Below the pieces are notes generated by a model. That model did no database searches. It had not been told where the DNA came from and saw nothing but the letters and a program-made list of their open reading frames with translations. Shown piece after piece: positions 19,650 to 28,455 of a stretch of DNA of 60,176 bases (position 1 is its first letter; each line of letters opens with the position of its first letter). The translations under genes and the position numbers were made by a program. This DNA is from Psychrobacter immobilis (GTDB taxonomy: Bacteria > Pseudomonadota > Gammaproteobacteria > Pseudomonadales > Moraxellaceae), in the NCBI RefSeq assembly GCF_904846185.1, contig NZ_CAJGZQ010000022.1, forward strand, positions 1-60,176, written 5' to 3'.

Positions 19650-20780
19650 ATGCAAAAATTAGCCCCACTCTCATTGTCTAACAAATCGATGAAAACCACC
19701 TTATTGCCCGTTATGGCTATCAGTGCTGTATTCAGTCTTAGTGCTTGCCAGCAAACACCAGATTATGATTATCTCAGCGGTGAGACCATGGGAACGAGCT
19801 ACCATATCAGTTATCAGCTACCTGCGGATGCAGATGAAGCAGCCATCCAAGCGTCGATTGATAAGCGCTTGCAGCAAATCAATGACAGTATGTCTACCTA
19901 TCAGGCAGACTCTACTATCTCTAAGTTCAACCAGTTAGGTAAAGACATCCCCCTCACTATCGATGCAGATTTTGCTCAGGTGCTTGATGTGTCACGAATC
20001 GTCTATCAGCAATCTGGTGGCGCCTTTGATCCTACCGTCATGCCATTGGTAGAGACTTGGGGCTTTGGTAGCACCATGACCGTTGAGCGCTTGCAAAGTC
20101 CGCCAACAGCACTTGAGATTGCTCAAGCAAAAGCCTTGGTAGATTTTGAAAGCATCATACAAAAAGAGCAGAGCATTTATAAAACTAAAGACGGCGTCGG
20201 GCTTGATTTCTCAGCAGTTGCTAAAGGTTATGGCGTCGATGTGATTGCCGATGTGCTCAGAGATGACTATCAAATTCGCAACTACATGGTAGAGATAGGG
20301 GGTGAAATTGCAACCTCTGGGGTCAATAACCAACAGCAGCCGTGGCAAATTGCGATTGATGCGCCTATTGAGGACAGTACGGTCAGCGAGCGTCAGACAA
20401 TATCAGCGATTCGTCAACCAATCAATACCGATAATCAGATGTATTTGGCAACTTCTGGCAACTATCGTAATTCCGTCATATTCGACGGTCAGCGCTACAG
20501 TCATACGATTGATCCAACCACTGGCAAGCCTATCGCGGGCGGCGCACCATCGGTAACCGTTGCAGCAGACTCAGTCGCCTTGGCAGATGCGTGGGCAACC
20601 GCCCTCACTGCGATGCCTTATAAAAAAGCCCTTGCAACAGCCAAAGCACAAGAGATAGCCGCCTTGTTTGTTGTCTTAGCTGATGAGGCAAAGGCGACGG
20701 GTTCTGATAAGAATACTGACCAGTGGCAAGTGGTACAAACACCAGCGATGCAAGCATTACGTGCTGACAAACAGCCTTAG
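19650..20780 (+). CDS. apbE: FAD:protein FMN transferase (lipoprotein)
   Basis: ApbE attaches FMN to the Thr of SGAT motifs, here NqrB and NqrC, in the periplasm. Conserved blocks in order: GETMGTSYHI, MSTYQADSTISKFN, GGAFDPTVMPLV, DFSAVAKGYGVD, VEIGGEI, HTIDPTTGKPI and DSVALADAWATAL (metal-binding Asp residues). The lipobox FSLSAC ends the signal peptide. The start is uncertain: ATG codons at 19626, 19635, 19650 and 19689 all lie upstream and none has a clear ribosome site. 19650 puts the lipid-modified Cys at residue 33, which is acceptable, while 19689 puts it at residue 20. Its presence after nqrABCDEF fits its job. Confidence 0.93.
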   Translation: MQKLAPLSLSNKSMKTTLLPVMAISAVFSLSACQQTPDYDYLSGETMGTSYHISYQLPADADEAAIQASIDKRLQQINDSMSTYQADSTISKFNQLGKDIPLTIDADFAQVLDVSRIVYQQSGGAFDPTVMPLVETWGFGSTMTVERLQSPPTALEIAQAKALVDFESIIQKEQSIYKTKDGVGLDFSAVAKGYGVDVIADVLRDDYQIRNYMVEIGGEIATSGVNNQQQPWQIAIDAPIEDSTVSERQTISAIRQPINTDNQMYLATSGNYRNSVIFDGQRYSHTIDPTTGKPIAGGAPSVTVAADSVALADAWATALTAMPYKKALATAKAQEIAALFVVLADEAKATGSDKNTDQWQVVQTPAMQALRADKQP

Positions 20781-20819
20781 AACTTAGTCGTAATAGAACT
20801 TAGTCGCAATACTGTAAAC

Positions 20820-20842
20820 GGCTCGATAACCATCAACGAGCC
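20820..20842. other. Hairpin after apbE
   Basis: GGCTCG (20820-20825)/CGAGCC (20837-20842) with an 11-nt loop. No T-run follows on the plus strand, so termination is doubtful. Confidence 0.35.
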
Positions 20843-20853
20843 ATACAAAAATT

Positions 20854-20876
20854 TGCTATACTGGTTTTGCTATACT
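20854..20876 (+). promoter_or_regulatory. Double extended -10 promoter for nqrM
   Basis: TGCTATACT occurs twice, at 20854-20862 and 20868-20876, as a 14-bp direct repeat with TTT/GTT before each. Each is an extended -10 match (TGnTATAMT). They lie 58-80 bp before nqrM, which suggests nqrM has its own promoter. No strong -35 is visible. Confidence 0.5.
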
Positions 20877-20933
20877 ATTAAGGTATTACCCTAGTAAATA
20901 GCCACACTATTTTTAAAAATCGAGGTTTCCTCT

Positions 20934-21179
20934 ATGCTTAGTCAATTGCTTCCCATGCTTGCCATTACCTTTACCGTATTCGTCCTGTTCTTTATCTTTA
21001 TGGGTATCGGTTATATGGTCAAAAAGAAGCCACTTAGAGGATCTTGTGGCGGCGTTGCTAAACTAATGGGTGATGAAAATTGCTCGTTTTGTGGAAATGA
21101 TCCCAATAAGTGTGATTCAATCGTGGCAGAACAGCAAGAAAATGCCCTTAAAGCCGCTCAGCTAGGCAAACCTGTATAA
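20934..21179 (+). CDS. nqrM: Na+-NQR maturation protein NqrM
   Basis: 81 aa with one N-terminal membrane helix (about 5-28) and a cysteine cluster: GSCGGVAKLMGDENCSFCG then NKCD. This is the NqrM (DUF539) signature; NqrM is needed for iron delivery to the NqrD/E centre during assembly of the pump. GAGG lies upstream of the ATG. It follows apbE, as in other nqr loci. Confidence 0.94.
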   Translation: MLSQLLPMLAITFTVFVLFFIFMGIGYMVKKKPLRGSCGGVAKLMGDENCSFCGNDPNKCDSIVAEQQENALKAAQLGKPV

Positions 21180-21246
21180 ACTAAATTTTATAAATACCGC
21201 GTTTGTTACCATACGCTGGTAGTATTTACCTAACATCTGTTCTTAT

Positions 21247-21286
21247 AATAGCGTCTAGTCCTTTGCAAGGGACTGGCGCTATTTTT
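21247..21286 (+). terminator. Terminator after nqrM
   Basis: ATAGCG (21248-21253) pairs with CGCTAT (21277-21282), and the inner part AGTCC.../...GGACT extends the stem; TTTTT follows. Confidence 0.85.
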
Positions 21287-21612
21287 AGTTGTGCCAGCCG
21301 CGACGTATCTAGTTAGCATCGCTTCAAGATATTTTGGATATAAATACGGCACGTGCAAGGCCTGTTAATAATAGTAGACTAAATAAATCTAATACCGTAT
21401 CCAGTTGATAGGCGATTGAAGATAAGCGCGCTTTCAAAATGGTTACTCATATATCTTGTATTCTGCAAGTAATCTCTAGTTCTAATTTACGATTCTAATT
21501 AATGATTTTAGTCACCGTCTAGGTGCGTTTTCTTTGGTGTTATTTACAAGCGACGATGCTTCGGCGCTGTTTAATGACGTGTCCTTTTTCTTATTCTAAT
21601 AGTCGTGCTGCT
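21287..21612 (+). other. Spacer before the MFS gene
   Basis: No RNA gene or clear promoter recognised. A GTG at 21523 and ATGs at 21556 and 21574 open the same frame as the MFS gene, so its true start may lie inside this stretch. Confidence 0.35.
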
Positions 21613-22881
21613 ATGTCTACCTCTACTGATTTGCCACCTGATGTGCCATTACAGTCTCATTCAGATACGCCGTCACCGTTTGAGCTGCCCTCCTCACGCT
21701 TCACTTTTTGGCTCATTTTATGTGCCATGATTTTGCTCGCCACTAATATGCGTGCGCCTATTGTTGCTCTCGGCTCTATTGCCCCTGTCGTACAAGATGC
21801 ACTCAATATCTCTGAGACGCAGATTGGTTGGCTAGGAGCAGTGCCCATGCTGACTTTTGCGGTGGGCGCACTGATCGCGCCAGCCATTGGTAAGCGTTTT
21901 GGGCTTGAGAATACGCTCATTGCGATGATTGCGTTATTAACGATTGGTATGATGATTCGTACCATTATTCCCACTTGGTCTGGGTTTTTGATTGGTACGT
22001 TACTGCTGACCTTGGCTATCGGTTTTGCGAATACCTTAGCTGCCCCTGTTATTAAACAGCGTACGCCCCAGCATATTCCACTCATAACAGGGCTATTTAG
22101 TCTAACGATGACGGTAACGGCAGGCATCGTCGCTGGAGTTGTACTGCCATTATCTGAGCAAGTGGGCTGGCAATGGGCACTGGGTGGGTGGTCGCTATTG
22201 GGTATTTTTGCGATCGTTATTTGGATATTTTTACGATTGCGGCTGGGTTCGTCTAGTCATCAAGCAATTGTGCCACCTACCTCTGGAGCGTCTGACATCT
22301 CCATATGGCGTACGCCTTTTGCTTGGCAAATTGCGGTATTTATGGGGCTGCAATCATTATTATTTTACACCGTGGCCAGTTTCTTACCCTCTATTTGGGT
22401 CAGCAAGGGGCTATCCGCAGTGCAAGCAGGACAAATGGCTTCAGTGTTTCAGTTTATGGCACCTGTCTCTATCTTGAGCCTAACGTGGCTGATCAATCGC
22501 GGCCGCCCTATTCAGGCGCTGGCGGTGTTTGCAGCGGTGCTGAATGTTATTGGTATTTTAGGAATCAATTATTTATCTACCGACCTCGCTTGGTTGTGGT
22601 CAGGTCTGATGGGCATTGGCTGCTCCGCTATTTTCACCTTGAGTATGATGCTGTTCTCCTTACGTACTTATACGACCAACCAATCTAGTGAGCTGTCTGG
22701 TATGGCGCAATTCGTCGGTTATTTGATTGCATTTTTTGGTCCCTTAGGGACAGGTTGGCTACATGAAGCGACTGGCAGTTGGGATTTGCCACTATTCATC
22801 ATGCTTATTTTGATGGTTCTCAACGTCGTCATTGCTTGGGTAGTGAGTCGTCCAGTGATGGTCGATGGCAAAAAGCTTTAA
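21613..22881 (+). CDS. MFS transporter, CynX/NimT-like
   Basis: About 422 aa with twelve predicted hydrophobic helices, beginning near FTFWLILCAMILLATNMRAPIVALG. That first helix, with its NMRAP stretch, and the GWLGAVPMLTFAVGALIAP region are typical of the CynX/NimT (cyanate or nitroimidazole transporter) branch of the major facilitator superfamily. The substrate cannot be told. The start is uncertain: 21613 begins a hydrophilic tail (MSTSTDLPP), while upstream ATGs at 21556 and 21574 and a GTG at 21523 are in frame; none has a good ribosome site. Confidence 0.85.
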   Translation: MSTSTDLPPDVPLQSHSDTPSPFELPSSRFTFWLILCAMILLATNMRAPIVALGSIAPVVQDALNISETQIGWLGAVPMLTFAVGALIAPAIGKRFGLENTLIAMIALLTIGMMIRTIIPTWSGFLIGTLLLTLAIGFANTLAAPVIKQRTPQHIPLITGLFSLTMTVTAGIVAGVVLPLSEQVGWQWALGGWSLLGIFAIVIWIFLRLRLGSSSHQAIVPPTSGASDISIWRTPFAWQIAVFMGLQSLLFYTVASFLPSIWVSKGLSAVQAGQMASVFQFMAPVSILSLTWLINRGRPIQALAVFAAVLNVIGILGINYLSTDLAWLWSGLMGIGCSAIFTLSMMLFSLRTYTTNQSSELSGMAQFVGYLIAFFGPLGTGWLHEATGSWDLPLFIMLILMVLNVVIAWVVSRPVMVDGKKL

Positions 22882-22930
22882 TATCAAAAACTACAGTAAC
22901 CTTAGGATAATATTGGTGTCTGTCTTATTT

Positions 22931-22939
22931 TGCTACACT
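22931..22939 (+). promoter_or_regulatory. Extended -10 promoter for tesA-like gene
   Basis: TGCTACACT, a variant of the recurring extended -10 motif, 30 bp before the gene start. TTGGTG at 22913-22918 is a possible -35 with a short 15-bp spacer. Confidence 0.4.
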
Positions 22940-22968
22940 GGTTTGATTGCTTATAGGACAGAATAATC

Positions 22969-23793
22969 ATGATGAATTTATCCATTCGTTTCGCTCGACA
23001 CTTACCAACATTGGCTATTTTAACAGCCGTAATGGCGCTCGGTGGTTGCCAAAAACCATCTGAACCTAGCACCGCTAATGGCATGCAAAACAGTACTCAA
23101 ACTGCCGAACCTCAAACGACAAAATCTGAGCAACCGGCAACATCCACTGCACAGCAAGCGCCATTAACGATCTTGGCATTGGGCGACTCCCTGACAGAAG
23201 GTCTTGGGGTAGACAAAGATGACAACTATCCTGCTCAGTTAGAAGATCGTCTGCAAGCAATGGGTTACGACAATGCCAAAGTTATCAATTCAGGATTGAG
23301 CGGTGAAACCAGCACGGGATTGGTCAATCGCTTAGACTGGGTGTTGCAGACCAAACCTGATGTGACGATTTTGACCATTGGTGCTAACGATGCCATACGC
23401 GGCATCGATGTGGCGACAATTGAAGCCAATATCCGCACGGCTGTCAAACGTTTGCAAGACAATGGTAGTGTCGTCATCTTGGGCGGTATGTCGATCTATG
23501 ACAACCTAGGCAGTGACTACGTTGCGGCCTTCTCAGACATTTATCCTCGCGTCGCGAAAGACATGAACGTTACCCTTATTCCGTTCTTCTTAGAGGGCGT
23601 GGGCGGTGACCGTGAGCTCAACCAAGCGGATGCCATTCATCCGACGAAGGAAGGCTACACGATCATCGTCAATGACAATATCTTGCCTATTCTAGAGCCT
23701 AAACTAGAAGCGCTAAAAATAGCCGATGCAGACAACACAACTGAAAATGCTCAAGATGAAACGACAAAAAATACGACAAATGAGACTACTTAA
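22969..23793 (+). CDS. Arylesterase/TesA-like SGNH hydrolase, lipoprotein
   Basis: 274 aa SGNH/GDSL hydrolase. Block I is GDSLTEG (catalytic Ser near 74), block II NSGLSGETS (Gly), block III TIGANDA (Asn), block V ADAIHPT (catalytic Asp and His). This is the TesA / acyl-CoA thioesterase I-lysophospholipase L1 type. Unlike E. coli TesA, it has a lipobox (MALGGC, Cys near 28) and a linker rich in Gln/Thr/Ser before the domain, so it is probably tethered to a membrane. A 30-residue Thr/Asn/Asp-rich tail ends it. It forms a trio with the next two genes, as tesA-ybbA-ybbP do in E. coli. Confidence 0.92.
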   Translation: MMNLSIRFARHLPTLAILTAVMALGGCQKPSEPSTANGMQNSTQTAEPQTTKSEQPATSTAQQAPLTILALGDSLTEGLGVDKDDNYPAQLEDRLQAMGYDNAKVINSGLSGETSTGLVNRLDWVLQTKPDVTILTIGANDAIRGIDVATIEANIRTAVKRLQDNGSVVILGGMSIYDNLGSDYVAAFSDIYPRVAKDMNVTLIPFFLEGVGGDRELNQADAIHPTKEGYTIIVNDNILPILEPKLEALKIADADNTTENAQDETTKNTTNETT

Positions 23794-23805
23794 CGAGACA
23801 CTGTA

Positions 23806-24525
23806 ATGACATCATCACCTTCGATTGCCACGTCAATACCACAAGCAGATTCTAAAAAAGAAGCCCTACTCACCGCTAATAAACTCAATAAAACTGTGCA
23901 AGTCGGTGAGCAAACCCTATCAATCATTAAAGATGTGAACATTCATATCAACGCTGGCGAGTTTGTGGTCATCATGGGCAAATCAGGCTCAGGTAAATCC
24001 ACCTTACTAGGATTACTGGCGGCGCTAGATTATCCAAACAGCGGTACGGTGTTGCTAGCAGGTCAAATGCTCAGTAGTCTTGACGAAGATGCGCTAGCGA
24101 TCATTCGTCAACACGACATGGGTTTTGTCTTTCAGTCATTCCATCTACTTCCAACCTTGACAGTAGCCGAGAACATCGCCTTTCCACTTAATATTGCCAG
24201 ACGTCCAAACCCAGCACGAGTAGACGAGCTTATTGATGCCGTTGATTTGGGTCATCGCCGTCATAGCTTACCCAATCAACTATCGGGCGGTGAGCAGCAG
24301 CGTACGGCTGTGGCACGAGCGCTGGTGTCGCATCCAAAGATTGTGTTTGCGGATGAGCCAACGGGCAACTTAGATGAGCAAAATGCCGATCAAGTCATGC
24401 AGTTGCTATTGGACTTACGCCAACAGGTTGGTTCAGCACTGGTGGTCGTGACCCATGACCCTGCAATTGCCGAGATGGCAGATCGCGTGATTACCATGCA
24501 TGACGGCCGCATTGTACCTACATGA
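23806..24525 (+). CDS. ybbA: ABC transporter ATP-binding protein (YbbA-like)
   Basis: 239 aa ATPase of the MacB/LolD-type class. Walker A GKSGSGKST (about 57-65), Q-loop FVFQSFHLLPTLTVAENI, signature LSGGEQQR, Walker B VFADEPTGNLDE and H-loop VVTHD. It pairs with the FtsX-type permease that follows 19 bp later. In E. coli the trio's job is not firmly established; it is assumed to act on envelope lipids or lipoproteins. The start at 23806 is 12 bp after the tesA-like stop codon. Confidence 0.93.
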   Translation: MTSSPSIATSIPQADSKKEALLTANKLNKTVQVGEQTLSIIKDVNIHINAGEFVVIMGKSGSGKSTLLGLLAALDYPNSGTVLLAGQMLSSLDEDALAIIRQHDMGFVFQSFHLLPTLTVAENIAFPLNIARRPNPARVDELIDAVDLGHRRHSLPNQLSGGEQQRTAVARALVSHPKIVFADEPTGNLDEQNADQVMQLLLDLRQQVGSALVVVTHDPAIAEMADRVITMHDGRIVPT

Positions 24526-24544
24526 ATAACTGGATTGTATCTTA

Positions 24545-27190
24545 ATGAATAGTAAGCCCACAGACAATAAACTACCAGCTGATACAAAAAAGACTGATAC
24601 CAGTATGCGTCAAGCGTCAAGCTATCCTAGCGGTATCCTCAATCAATTATTTACCCGTACCCTAGGTTTTCAAACACTCGGCTCTCAAGCACTCAGTCGT
24701 AGCTGGTGGCAACGCTGGGTTTATCCTATGTTGTTTCTACTGACGTTGACCTTGTCACTTGCAACTTACCTGACCCTCGACTCTGTGCAGCAGTCTGTCG
24801 ATCGCTATATCAATGACAATCAGCGCGCGCTCGTTGGTGGCGATTTAATTCTAAACAGCAAGCAAGACTGGCCAAGTGAAGTATTGACGCAGGTAGAAAC
24901 CATCCCCGATACGCAGACGGTGTATGACTATCAATTTAGCGCCATGCTGGTCAATGATGAGCAAACCTTGCTTGCCAGCATCAAAGCGGTCTCGCCGTCG
25001 TATCCCTTATACGGTACAGCGGAGCTTGCCTCAGGACAGCCGCTGTGGAAGCAGCTAACCTCTGACAGTGTCATCGTCGCGCCAGAAGTGCTCAGTAGTC
25101 TACAGGCCAATGTCGGCGACCGCATTACCATTGGTGATGCGCAGTTCACAATAAGTGATGTACTGACCAAAGAACCTGATCGCCCGCTGACCACCTTTGG
25201 GTTTGGTGGGCGTGTCTTAATGCATCAAGACTCACTCGCAGCGACCAACCTATTGGGTCAACGTAGCCGAATAAACTATCGTATCGAGATGGCAGGCGAT
25301 CCAGAGTTGATAACGACGCAGCGTGATGCGCTCACAGAGATACTGACCAACTATCCTGATATCGAGCTCTCTGACGCAGAGTCCGCAGACACTTCGGTCT
25401 CGCGTATCTCTGACAATGTACTGATGTTTTTAAAATTATTGGTCATCGCAGTGTTGCTACTTTCGGCGGTCGCCATGTACGGCGTCATTAGCGCCTTTGT
25501 CACCAAGCAGCAGTCTAATAATGCCATTCGTTTGGCATTAGGTGAACCGCTTGGCTCACTCAAGCGCAGCTACTATCAATTGCTTATCGTCACCACTGCC
25601 ATTGCTTGTGTCGCCGCGATTATACTGAGTCTAGGTTTGCTTAAAATCGGTCAGCCATATTTGGTTGCTATCTTGCCTGCCGATGTTGGGCTAGCCATCA
25701 ATCCAATTAGTGCGGTCAAAACCATTGTAATTGCTCTAGTCCTGACGTTGCTGATTGCTCAACGTGGTTTAAGCGCGCTTAACACAACCAAACCCGCTAC
25801 CCTACTCAATCAAGGGGCAAGCACACAGTCGCAAAACTTGCCTTGGTATCGACGCGTGCCGCTACTGTGGTATAGCTTGATGCTGGCAGGGTTGTATGCC
25901 TTCTTTGCTTATGAAGTTGGTTCGCTGTCATTAGGGGCGCAGCTATTGGGCGGGTTGATTGGCTTTGTGGCGATATTTTGGCTACTGGCGCGTGGGTGGC
26001 TCTGGCTGCTTGCCAAATTGGCGAGCAATACCAAGGTCAGTTGGATGCAGCGTATCGCCATTCATAACCTTGCGCGTAAAGGCAACCAATCAGCGTTGTT
26101 CTTTGTCACCTTATCGCTATCGGTGGCGGTGCTGACGCTCATCACGACACTTAATCACAGTATCAATGCCCAGTTTATTAATGCCTATCCTGAAGATGCG
26201 CCCAATCTATTTTTGCTCGATATTCAGAGCGATCAACATGACGATATTGATGCGATCATTGAAGCACCTGTCACCTATTATCCGGTCATTCGTGCCCGTG
26301 TGGAGACGGCCAATGATGTCCTAGCAAAAGATATCGAGCCTGAGGATGGCTTCGATGATCCCACGCGTGTCTTTAATTTGAGCTACGCAGATACGGTCAT
26401 GGACACCGAATACATCACTGAATCACTCACAGATGACGCGCTATATACCCCTATCGATGCGACAGATGAACAAGTCAAACCCTTGTCTATTTTAGATACT
26501 GCCGCCAGTATGCTCAATGTCGGTATGGGCGATCAGGTGCGCTTTAACATTCAAGGTATCGAAATCATCGGGCAGATTACCAGTATTCGCACGCGCTATG
26601 AGCGTGGCCCAAGTCCGTATTTTTACTTCTTGTTTGAGCCGTCTGTGCTGTCCGCTGCCCCACAGATTCAGTTTGCTACCGCCCACGTACCAGAAGATGC
26701 AATTCCAGAGCTACAAGGCAAACTGGTACGTGAGTTCCCTGCTGTCACCACGATTGACGGCACTGCCATTGCTCAGCAAATCCAAGAGCTGGTGGTACAA
26801 ATGAGCCGCTTGGTCTATGTGTTTACCTTACTTGCCCTACTCACTGGCGTCATGGTGCTGATCAGCTCGCTACTGTCTACCTCACAAGATCGCATGAAAG
26901 ACAGCGCATCATTTAGATTGCTCGGTATGCAAAAGCGTGACTTATATATGCTGAATATCTTAGAGCTGGGTGTGCTTGGTATTAGCGCGGCGACCTTTGC
27001 CGTGATTATCGCCACTGGTGGTGCTTGGCTTGCCGTTACTCAGTGGTTTAATTTACAGTTTAGTATGCCGTGGGCAAATCTAGCTATGGGTGGTGCAGCA
27101 TTAGTTGTCTTACTATTCGCTATTGCCATTATTTATGTGAAACTGGTGATTGGGCGCGGGATTATGGCAAGGGTAAGGGCGATGATTTAA
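24545..27190 (+). CDS. ybbP: FtsX-family ABC transporter permease (YbbP-like)
   Basis: 881 aa. One helix near 55-75, a large periplasmic domain (about 80-285), then three helices (about 295-420), further helices near 435-500, a second FtsX unit with helix near 525-545, a second extracytoplasmic domain, and three C-terminal helices (about 760-875). The duplicated FtsX arrangement and length match YbbP. It is the membrane partner of the ATPase upstream, and the two genes with the tesA-like one form an operon closed by a terminator. Confidence 0.92.
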   Translation: MNSKPTDNKLPADTKKTDTSMRQASSYPSGILNQLFTRTLGFQTLGSQALSRSWWQRWVYPMLFLLTLTLSLATYLTLDSVQQSVDRYINDNQRALVGGDLILNSKQDWPSEVLTQVETIPDTQTVYDYQFSAMLVNDEQTLLASIKAVSPSYPLYGTAELASGQPLWKQLTSDSVIVAPEVLSSLQANVGDRITIGDAQFTISDVLTKEPDRPLTTFGFGGRVLMHQDSLAATNLLGQRSRINYRIEMAGDPELITTQRDALTEILTNYPDIELSDAESADTSVSRISDNVLMFLKLLVIAVLLLSAVAMYGVISAFVTKQQSNNAIRLALGEPLGSLKRSYYQLLIVTTAIACVAAIILSLGLLKIGQPYLVAILPADVGLAINPISAVKTIVIALVLTLLIAQRGLSALNTTKPATLLNQGASTQSQNLPWYRRVPLLWYSLMLAGLYAFFAYEVGSLSLGAQLLGGLIGFVAIFWLLARGWLWLLAKLASNTKVSWMQRIAIHNLARKGNQSALFFVTLSLSVAVLTLITTLNHSINAQFINAYPEDAPNLFLLDIQSDQHDDIDAIIEAPVTYYPVIRARVETANDVLAKDIEPEDGFDDPTRVFNLSYADTVMDTEYITESLTDDALYTPIDATDEQVKPLSILDTAASMLNVGMGDQVRFNIQGIEIIGQITSIRTRYERGPSPYFYFLFEPSVLSAAPQIQFATAHVPEDAIPELQGKLVREFPAVTTIDGTAIAQQIQELVVQMSRLVYVFTLLALLTGVMVLISSLLSTSQDRMKDSASFRLLGMQKRDLYMLNILELGVLGISAATFAVIIATGGAWLAVTQWFNLQFSMPWANLAMGGAALVVLLFAIAIIYVKLVIGRGIMARVRAMI

Positions 27191-27216
27191 GCGTATTGGA
27201 TTTTAGCTTGATACGG

Positions 27217-27245
27217 AAAAACCCCTTAATTGGGGTTTTTAATTT
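27217..27245 (+). terminator. Terminator after the tesA-ybbA-ybbP operon
   Basis: AAAAACCCC (27217-27225)/GGGGTTTTT (27232-27240) with a 6-nt loop and further T residues. Confidence 0.88.
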
Positions 27246-27426
27246 TGTATTATCTGCAATTCTGAACAAGACTATAGCTATAATCTAGCCACTTCATTAG
27301 GGTAACTGCTGTTATCAGAGCTAAACCGTGCCTTCAATTGACGTCTAGCTTTGTTATAAAACCCATTTAATTAAAAGCATTTTACGATTTCCTTTATTAA
27401 CAGAATCTCACAGACTACTCTATAGG

Positions 27427-28206
27427 TCAGCCATCATTATCAATGTTTATTATTAGCTGACGTTTAGCATATACCTGAACTTCAACCTCTTCCTCCTTTG
27501 AATTAACTACAAACATTTTTGTCTTAATAGGTTCGTTAGTGGGAATATCAGTGTGAACTGTAGGGTATGCCTCAAATAGCTTGCTTTTATTCTTACTATC
27601 CGCATATTTAGCTAAATAGGCCTCTGTCTCACGAATTAGGTCTGGTAAGGTAATTGTACTAACTTTATTATTTATGAATTTGAAAGTTCGACACCCTCTC
27701 ATATTCATAGCTTTCTTAACCACATTTAAAGAAGTCAATGTTACTCCATACATATTTTCTGAGTAATTAAATAACAATCCTGTTATACCAGGCCTAAAAT
27801 TTTTTCTTAGAACATAATTATATAAAGCATATATTGGTACGGCTTGAATAGAATCAGCATAGATTTCTAATATATCACTCTGAGAGACACCTTTTACCTT
27901 ATGTCCTAATGAATTATACCTATCATTTTTAGTACTGTATTTTTTCGCTTGTACAGCAAAAGCTACCCAACCCTTATTATCACTGCCAATCCACCATACC
28001 CAATCAGTACCAAACTTCGACTCTTCGTTTTGCTTAGTTTGCTTAATAGAAATTTGAGGGTTGTCGAGCTTTATTAGGTAAAGCAAAATCATATCTGAGA
28101 TACTTGTTTCACCGAAACTTATGTCGTGTTTAAAAGCATCATCTAAAACGTTCCAAACGCCTTTAGTGATATTTTCAAAAGCGACCTTCAATTGTATATA
28201 CGACAT
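27427..28206 (-). CDS. DUF6615-like protein, possible PD-(D/E)xK nuclease
   Basis: 259 aa, cytoplasmic, no signal or membrane helix. Residues GETSISD (E33, D38), ESKFGTDWVWWIG (D68) and FAVQAKK (Q86, K88) lie in the order and spacing expected of a PD-(D/E)xK nuclease core with Q in place of E. The layout matches my recollection of the DUF6615 family; nuclease activity is inference. The ATG at 28206 is preferred because GAGG lies 8 nt upstream and a TATACT -10 sits at 28242-28247; an earlier ATG at 28227 has no ribosome site. The gene is visibly AT-richer than its neighbours, stands alone and is divergent from avtA, which suggests transfer and possibly a defence role. Confidence 0.7.
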   Translation of the reverse strand: MSYIQLKVAFENITKGVWNVLDDAFKHDISFGETSISDMILLYLIKLDNPQISIKQTKQNEESKFGTDWVWWIGSDNKGWVAFAVQAKKYSTKNDRYNSLGHKVKGVSQSDILEIYADSIQAVPIYALYNYVLRKNFRPGITGLLFNYSENMYGVTLTSLNVVKKAMNMRGCRTFKFINNKVSTITLPDLIRETEAYLAKYADSKNKSKLFEAYPTVHTDIPTNEPIKTKMFVVNSKEEEVEVQVYAKRQLIINIDNDG

Positions 28207-28241
28207 GTACTTAACCTCAATATTCATATAGCTTAAAGAAT

Positions 28242-28247
28242 AGTATA
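28242..28247 (-). promoter_or_regulatory. -10 element of the DUF6615-like gene
   Basis: TATACT on the minus strand (complement of 28242-28247), giving a leader of about 30 nt to the ATG at 28206. No clear -35. Confidence 0.4.
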
Positions 28248-28385
28248 TAACTTAACTGGATAGAATGAGGATAAAACTTCTATCCATACAGAGGCCGTTT
28301 TTGCTTCGTTCAACTTATCAGCATATAAACCAGTATCAGCCATGCAGTTTGCTTATTTATTGGGGGGGATTACCTAGCACTCATT

Positions 28386-28394
28386 TGCTATACT
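28386..28394 (+). promoter_or_regulatory. Extended -10 promoter for avtA
   Basis: TGCTATACT, an exact copy of the motif found twice before nqrM, 61 bp before the avtA ATG. Confidence 0.5.
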
Positions 28395-28455
28395 AGCCCA
28401 ACTTTATCGGTTAAATACCCACTTATAACACCCTCCCAAACAGCATGGTAGCCTT

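Noticed and set aside
21657..22127. 156-aa minus-strand reading frame
   Set aside because: Antisense to the MFS transporter gene; composition is that of a shadow frame.
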